From Natronorubrum halophilum (lineage in GTDB: Archaea > Halobacteriota > Halobacteria > Halobacteriales > Natrialbaceae): a DNA stretch of 64,000 bases. Position numbers and translations under genes: made by a program. Shown in pieces: positions 63,003 to 64,000 of this stretch (position 1 is the first letter of the stretch; each line of letters opens with the position of its first letter). The notes beneath the pieces were generated by a model. It had not been told where the DNA came from. It saw only the letters and a list, made by a program, of their open reading frames with translations, and did not search any database. Location of the stretch: positions 248,001 through 312,000 of the forward strand of contig NZ_QQTY01000001.1 of assembly GCF_003670115.1 (NCBI RefSeq), given 5' to 3'.

Positions 63003-63278
63003 ATGTCCGGCCGTCACTCACTCTCGCTCGTCGAACTGTTTCGCGCGACACCAGCCAAAACCTCGCTTCTCGCGTTCGGCCCGCTCGTACTGGCGCTCGG
63101 ACAGTTAGGGAACAGTTACGCCAACAACATCTCGCCCGCCGTCTCGATCGGGTTCGCGGTCGTGATGGTCGCGTTCGCCGTCATCGCGACGCGCCACCAC
63201 GCGGCCGAGCATCGACTGCGACGACTCGAGGGCGAGATCGACGCCGATCGCGAGTCGCCGTTCGATGCGACCCGGTGA
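63003..63278 (+). CDS. Small two-TM membrane protein
   Basis: 91 aa. LLAFGPLVLALGQLGNSYANNISPAVSIGFAVVMVAFAVIA forms two membrane helices, followed by a charged helical tail (EHRLRRLEGEIDADRES). Function unknown. It converges directly on the SPW-repeat gene, with no gap. Confidence 0.6.
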   Translation: MSGRHSLSLVELFRATPAKTSLLAFGPLVLALGQLGNSYANNISPAVSIGFAVVMVAFAVIATRHHAAEHRLRRLEGEIDADRESPFDATR

Positions 63279-63854
63279 TCAGGCCCGCGCGGAATCGGTC
63301 GCGACGCTCCGTGCGTCTCGAGCGTCGTAGGCGTTGTAACCGGCCAGCCCCGCGATGAGTAGGCCGGAGGCGAGCGTGCTCCAGAACGGGCTCTCCGTCA
63401 GCCCGATCCCGGCCGGCATCTCGAAGAGCGCCGGCGCGATGATCAACCAGACCCCGAGCAGTGCGACCAGCCCCGAAACCCCGACGCTGAGGGGGATGTC
63501 GTTGGCGAGTCGATAGGAGTTGTAGCTGCCGGCGACGAAGACGACGGCACCGACGAGGACGTTGTTCCAGAACGCGGCCTGCGAGACGTCGTAGACGATC
63601 ACGACCGACAGGGCGACCCACGCGCCGATGATGGCGACGATCGCGCTGATGACCGAGAGCTTACGCCGGCGTTCCTCGTTTGCGATCTGCGTCGAGTCGT
63701 CGCGATTGTCGCGCCCGGGATCGTCCCGATCGCCGACGCCGGTTCCCGAGTCGACATCGTCGGACGGCGATCGTGCTCGCTCTTCCCGTCCGACTCCACC
63801 CTCGGTTCCGCTCGCCGTCTCCGGGTTGCGGTCGTCTCCGTTCGAATCACTCAT
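63279..63854 (-). CDS. SPW-repeat membrane protein
   Basis: 191 aa. An acidic N-terminal tail of about 65 residues precedes four TM helices arranged as two SPW-type repeats (AFWNNVLVGAVVFVAGSYN and SPFWSTLASGLLIAGLAGYNAY). SPW repeats are typical of archaeal and actinobacterial four-helix membrane proteins of unknown function. Confidence 0.75.
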   Translation of the reverse strand: MSDSNGDDRNPETASGTEGGVGREERARSPSDDVDSGTGVGDRDDPGRDNRDDSTQIANEERRRKLSVISAIVAIIGAWVALSVVIVYDVSQAAFWNNVLVGAVVFVAGSYNSYRLANDIPLSVGVSGLVALLGVWLIIAPALFEMPAGIGLTESPFWSTLASGLLIAGLAGYNAYDARDARSVATDSARA

Positions 63855-64000
63855 GGCGAAGACGAGTTCATCGCAGTCGGCCAAAAACGGCCCCGACCGT
63901 TCCACGACACGGTGACGAAATCCGCGAGTAATCAGCGATTACGCTGACCCGTTTCGATCGGTGACACGGAAATGGCGCTCAGCGCCGATCCGCTTCCCTC

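Noticed and set aside
1-64000. tRNA, rRNA or CRISPR loci
   Set aside because: Scanning both strands by eye I found no cloverleaf-like, rRNA-like or repeat-spacer sequence; a tRNAscan or Infernal run would settle it.

Overview
The window looks like chromosomal DNA from a haloarchaeon of the Natrialbales (Natrinema/Haloterrigena-like; this placement is inference). GC is high, the proteins are acidic, many genes start right after a TATA box with almost no leader, and there are archaeal hallmark genes: AglB, CarS, an Sm protein with L37e, an Orc1/Cdc6 protein, HalOD1 and Bat-type HTH regulators, and a TrmB regulator. I saw no rRNA, tRNA or CRISPR array.

Layout. 1-5.4 kb: the 3' part of an Orc1/Cdc6 paralog with a degenerate P-loop, a DUF368 membrane protein (family linked to polyprenyl-phosphate transport) and the oligosaccharyltransferase AglB. 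5.5-31 kb: a large surface-glycan island. It holds two AglG-like and several other glycosyltransferases, three alkaline-phosphatase/sulfatase-superfamily proteins that all lack the formylglycine cysteine, two flippases, a FkbM methyltransferase, an asparagine-synthetase-like protein without Cys2, a PLP synthase, a TrmB regulator and three NAD-dependent sugar-nucleotide enzymes, one closely resembling UDP-sulfoquinovose synthase (SQD1/Agl3). It ends with an AglF-like nucleotidyltransferase, an epimerase gene broken by a one-base frameshift, and CarS. The 22.7-28.4 kb part uses visibly more A/T-ending codons and looks acquired.

31-52 kb: an apparent ectoine/amino-acid catabolic island. It contains a DoeA/EutD-type ectoine hydrolase, a Glu/Leu-type dehydrogenase, a D-2-hydroxyacid dehydrogenase next to a giant FAD/Fe-S oxidase, two M20 deacylases, a threonine-dehydratase/EutB-like enzyme, two class-III aminotransferases (one resembling diaminobutyrate transaminases), RidA, a BCCT transporter and a proline dehydrogenase. 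Proposed flow: BCCT uptake, ring opening by DoeA, deacetylation by an M20 enzyme, transamination to aspartate semialdehyde, with glutamate recycled by the dehydrogenase and imines quenched by RidA. Several promoter regions share related sequence blocks. A MarR-like antitoxin with a frameshifted PemK/MazF-like toxin interrupts this island.

52-64 kb: housekeeping and small haloarchaeal genes. They include DUF502, a cluster of HTH/HalOD1/DUF7344-like regulators in AT-richer DNA, a threonine-synthase homolog lacking the PLP lysine, the LSm-L37e operon, a zinc metalloprotease, a decayed MscS channel gene and an SPW-repeat protein. A MITE-like inverted-repeat family occurs three times (48.9, 57.9 and 58.9 kb), and an unrelated long hairpin element lies at 41.7 kb.
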